Assembly: GCA_014376935.1 (NCBI GenBank)
Contig: JACMQO010000126.1
Location: 1 to 35,806, forward strand
Direction of reading: 5' to 3'
DNA: 35,806 bases
Origin: Bdellovibrio sp.
Lineage (GTDB): Bacteria; Bdellovibrionota; Bdellovibrionia; Bdellovibrionales; Bdellovibrionaceae
The first letter of the stretch is position 1, and each line of letters starts with the position of its first letter. The notes under the pieces are model-generated. The model was not told the DNA's origin and ran no database searches. It saw only the letters and a list, made by a program, of their open reading frames with translations. The position numbers and the translations under genes were made by a program. This document shows positions 34,541 to 35,806 of this stretch, one piece after another.

Positions 34541-35410
34541 ATGACATTACCAAATTTATATTATTTAAAATATTTTGCTGACGCGGTCGATCTTGGAAGC
34601 GTAAGCGCTGCCGCCCAAAAAAATTTAGTCACGCACCCGGCCGTCAGCAAGGCGATTCAAATTCTTGAATCGCAAATGGACATCAAATTGTTAGAACATA
34701 AAAAGAAAAGTTTTGAGGTCACGCCAGCAGGTCGCCGCTTAGCCAAAAGGGCCAAAGCACTTCTTTCGGCGACGAACATGCTTTCTTCAGCCCATCTAGA
34801 AACTGAAGAATCTTTTACGGGAACAGTCAGATTAGGAATCAATCGCACATTAGCACACGTCTACCTTGCACCCTTATTACTTAAACTGGCAAAAGGCTTT
34901 CCAGATATGAAAGTCACAGTTGAATTCGGAACGACCGCGCAGATCGGCGAAGCCATCGCGCGCGGGACGATTGATTTGGGATTAACAATTGGCCAACCCT
35001 CACTTGGTACGATCAAGGCCACTTCTCTTAAAAATGGCCAATTTACTTTGATCCGCGCCAAAGACAAACCTTTCGGAAAAAATATTTCGTCCCAAAATTT
35101 TATTTTAACCGAACCTCGCCTTGAAACTGAAATACTAAAAAATAACTTTTACCGTAAATTCAAAATGGGCGCGATCATCAAGTACGAAGTCGGCAGCTGG
35201 GATATGATCACCGATTTAACCTGCAAGGGATTAGGTGTCGGCTTGGTTCCCGATATTTGCCTAACGAAAGACCTTAAGAAAAAACTAACCGCCGTCAAAC
35301 CCAATTGGCTCAACTGTGACTACGATATCTATTTAGTTCGCAGCAAATCTGTTCAAAGAAATTCAGTCCTTTTGCCAGTGGCGGCTATTTTCGAAGCCAG
35401 CGTAAAGTAA
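34541..35410 (+). CDS. LysR-family transcriptional regulator
   Basis: 289 residues. The N-terminal winged helix (about 1-60) reads YLKYFADAVDLGSVSAAAQKNLVTHPAVSKAIQ, with the effector-binding domain from about 90 (FTGTVRLGINRTLAHVYLAP). It is distinct from the NhaR-like regulator at 1645-2583. Divergent orientation with the YecM-HAD gene and a shared palindrome suggest it controls that gene and itself. Effector unknown. Confidence 0.9.
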   Translation: MTLPNLYYLKYFADAVDLGSVSAAAQKNLVTHPAVSKAIQILESQMDIKLLEHKKKSFEVTPAGRRLAKRAKALLSATNMLSSAHLETEESFTGTVRLGINRTLAHVYLAPLLLKLAKGFPDMKVTVEFGTTAQIGEAIARGTIDLGLTIGQPSLGTIKATSLKNGQFTLIRAKDKPFGKNISSQNFILTEPRLETEILKNNFYRKFKMGAIIKYEVGSWDMITDLTCKGLGVGLVPDICLTKDLKKKLTAVKPNWLNCDYDIYLVRSKSVQRNSVLLPVAAIFEASVK

Positions 35411-35415
35411 GTTTT

Positions 35416-35453
35416 TCTATTCGAAATAGACAATTGTTTTAAGTTAACAATTG
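35416..35453. repeat. two adjacent inverted repeats after the LysR gene
   Basis: TCTATT-CGA-AATAGA (6-bp stem) is followed at once by CAATTGTT-N7-AACAATTG (8-bp stem). The first may be a weak terminator of the LysR gene. The second lies upstream of the next exported-protein gene and could be either a second terminator stem or an operator. Confidence 0.45.
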
Positions 35454-35528
35454 GAATTTCTTTTCGAATTTTTAATTTCGCTTGATATCTTACTTTCGGG
35501 TTTGAAACTTTTAATCAAAGGAAAAAAT

Positions 35529-35806
35529 ATGCACGCATCTCAGATTATTTTAAAAGCGGCAGCGACTGTTCTTCTGTATTCGTCATTTGCATCTGCGGCG
35601 GGTCTTGAATCAACCACCGGCGTAACCACGCATTCGGGCGCACTTTTAGATGCCAATCCAACGGCCGGAGCCGTTAAACAGACGAACCCTGCGGACGGCG
35701 CCATCACAACACCTACCAATGATGCCACAACTGGAATGACCGATCAAATGCAACAATCCGACATGAGTAAAAAATCACGCGGCACTCGGGCCAAACAGGT
35801 TTGCGC
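35529..35806 (+). CDS. exported low-complexity protein, C-terminus cut by window edge
   Basis: Open to the right edge, so absent from the track; 92 residues visible. AAAGGA precedes the ATG. A signal peptide (MHASQIILKAAATVLLYSSFASA) is followed by a Thr/Ala/Gly/Asn-rich stretch (for example TTPTNDATTGMTDQM) and then a basic segment (KKSRGTRAK). No family recognised in the visible part. Confidence 0.65.
   Translation, partial: MHASQIILKAAATVLLYSSFASAAGLESTTGVTTHSGALLDANPTAGAVKQTNPADGAITTPTNDATTGMTDQMQQSDMSKKSRGTRAKQVC

Noticed and set aside
35540-35728. 62-residue minus-strand ORF at the right edge
   Set aside because: Antisense to a plus-strand gene with a ribosome site and a clear signal peptide.

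Overview
The window looks like a chromosomal segment of a Gram-negative bacterium in or near the Bdellovibrionota (Bdellovibrio/Pseudobdellovibrio type). This rests on a moderate AT bias, many exported proteases and lipoproteins, a compact genome with short intergenic gaps, and a mix of gammaproteobacterial-type small families (YheU, YehS, YecM, YbhP/ClsB). The assignment is inference from gene content, not a database match. I saw no tRNA, rRNA, CRISPR, IS element or prophage. No gap between called features exceeds 300 bases.

Layout. 1-5 kb: a cut-off NlpC/P60 lipoprotein, a small membrane protein, an NhaR-like LysR regulator, an HPF/RaiA-like protein and a secreted M1-like metallopeptidase. 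5.2-6.5 kb: an outer-membrane beta-barrel candidate followed by a decayed TMEM175 channel gene. 6.5-13.9 kb: a minus-strand run, probably one operon, of CPA2 antiporter, GreA-like factor, acetyl-CoA hydrolase/transferase, CvfB-like RNA-binding protein, ClsB-like cardiolipin synthase and YbhP-like EEP protein. 14.1-16.5 kb: a stand-alone UmuD-like S24 protein, convergent with a YehS - JmjC oxygenase - YheU cluster. 16.6-17.9 kb: wreckage of a hybrid histidine kinase divergent from an intact HPt protein. 18-21.4 kb: a small secreted protein, a trypsin-like lipoprotein, type II NADH dehydrogenase and a lipoprotein. 21.4-25.1 kb: a decayed GST gene, a diguanylate cyclase, a subtilase, a Pro-rich microprotein and a lipocalin.

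25.3-33.0 kb is a coherent molybdenum-cofactor/formate module. It holds mog and moeA for Mo insertion, an OFA-type MFS transporter with a 43-residue partner peptide, then fdhD, a DUF7009-like protein, an FdhF/YdeP-type molybdoenzyme and mobA in a tight operon with a good sigma70-type promoter. A plausible reading is uptake or exchange of formate/oxalate-type anions, sulfuration and bis-MGD loading of the enzyme, and formate oxidation; the type II NADH dehydrogenase at 19.5 kb is not linked to it. The end of the window has a YecM-HAD fusion divergent from a LysR regulator whose promoter contains a perfect palindrome and predicts a near-leaderless mRNA, then the start of an exported small protein.

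The most notable points are the DUF7009 protein inside the formate dehydrogenase operon, the YecM-HAD fusion, the unannotated 43-aa transporter subunit, three genes decayed by internal deletion, and two mutually exclusive RNA hairpins upstream of the subtilase.
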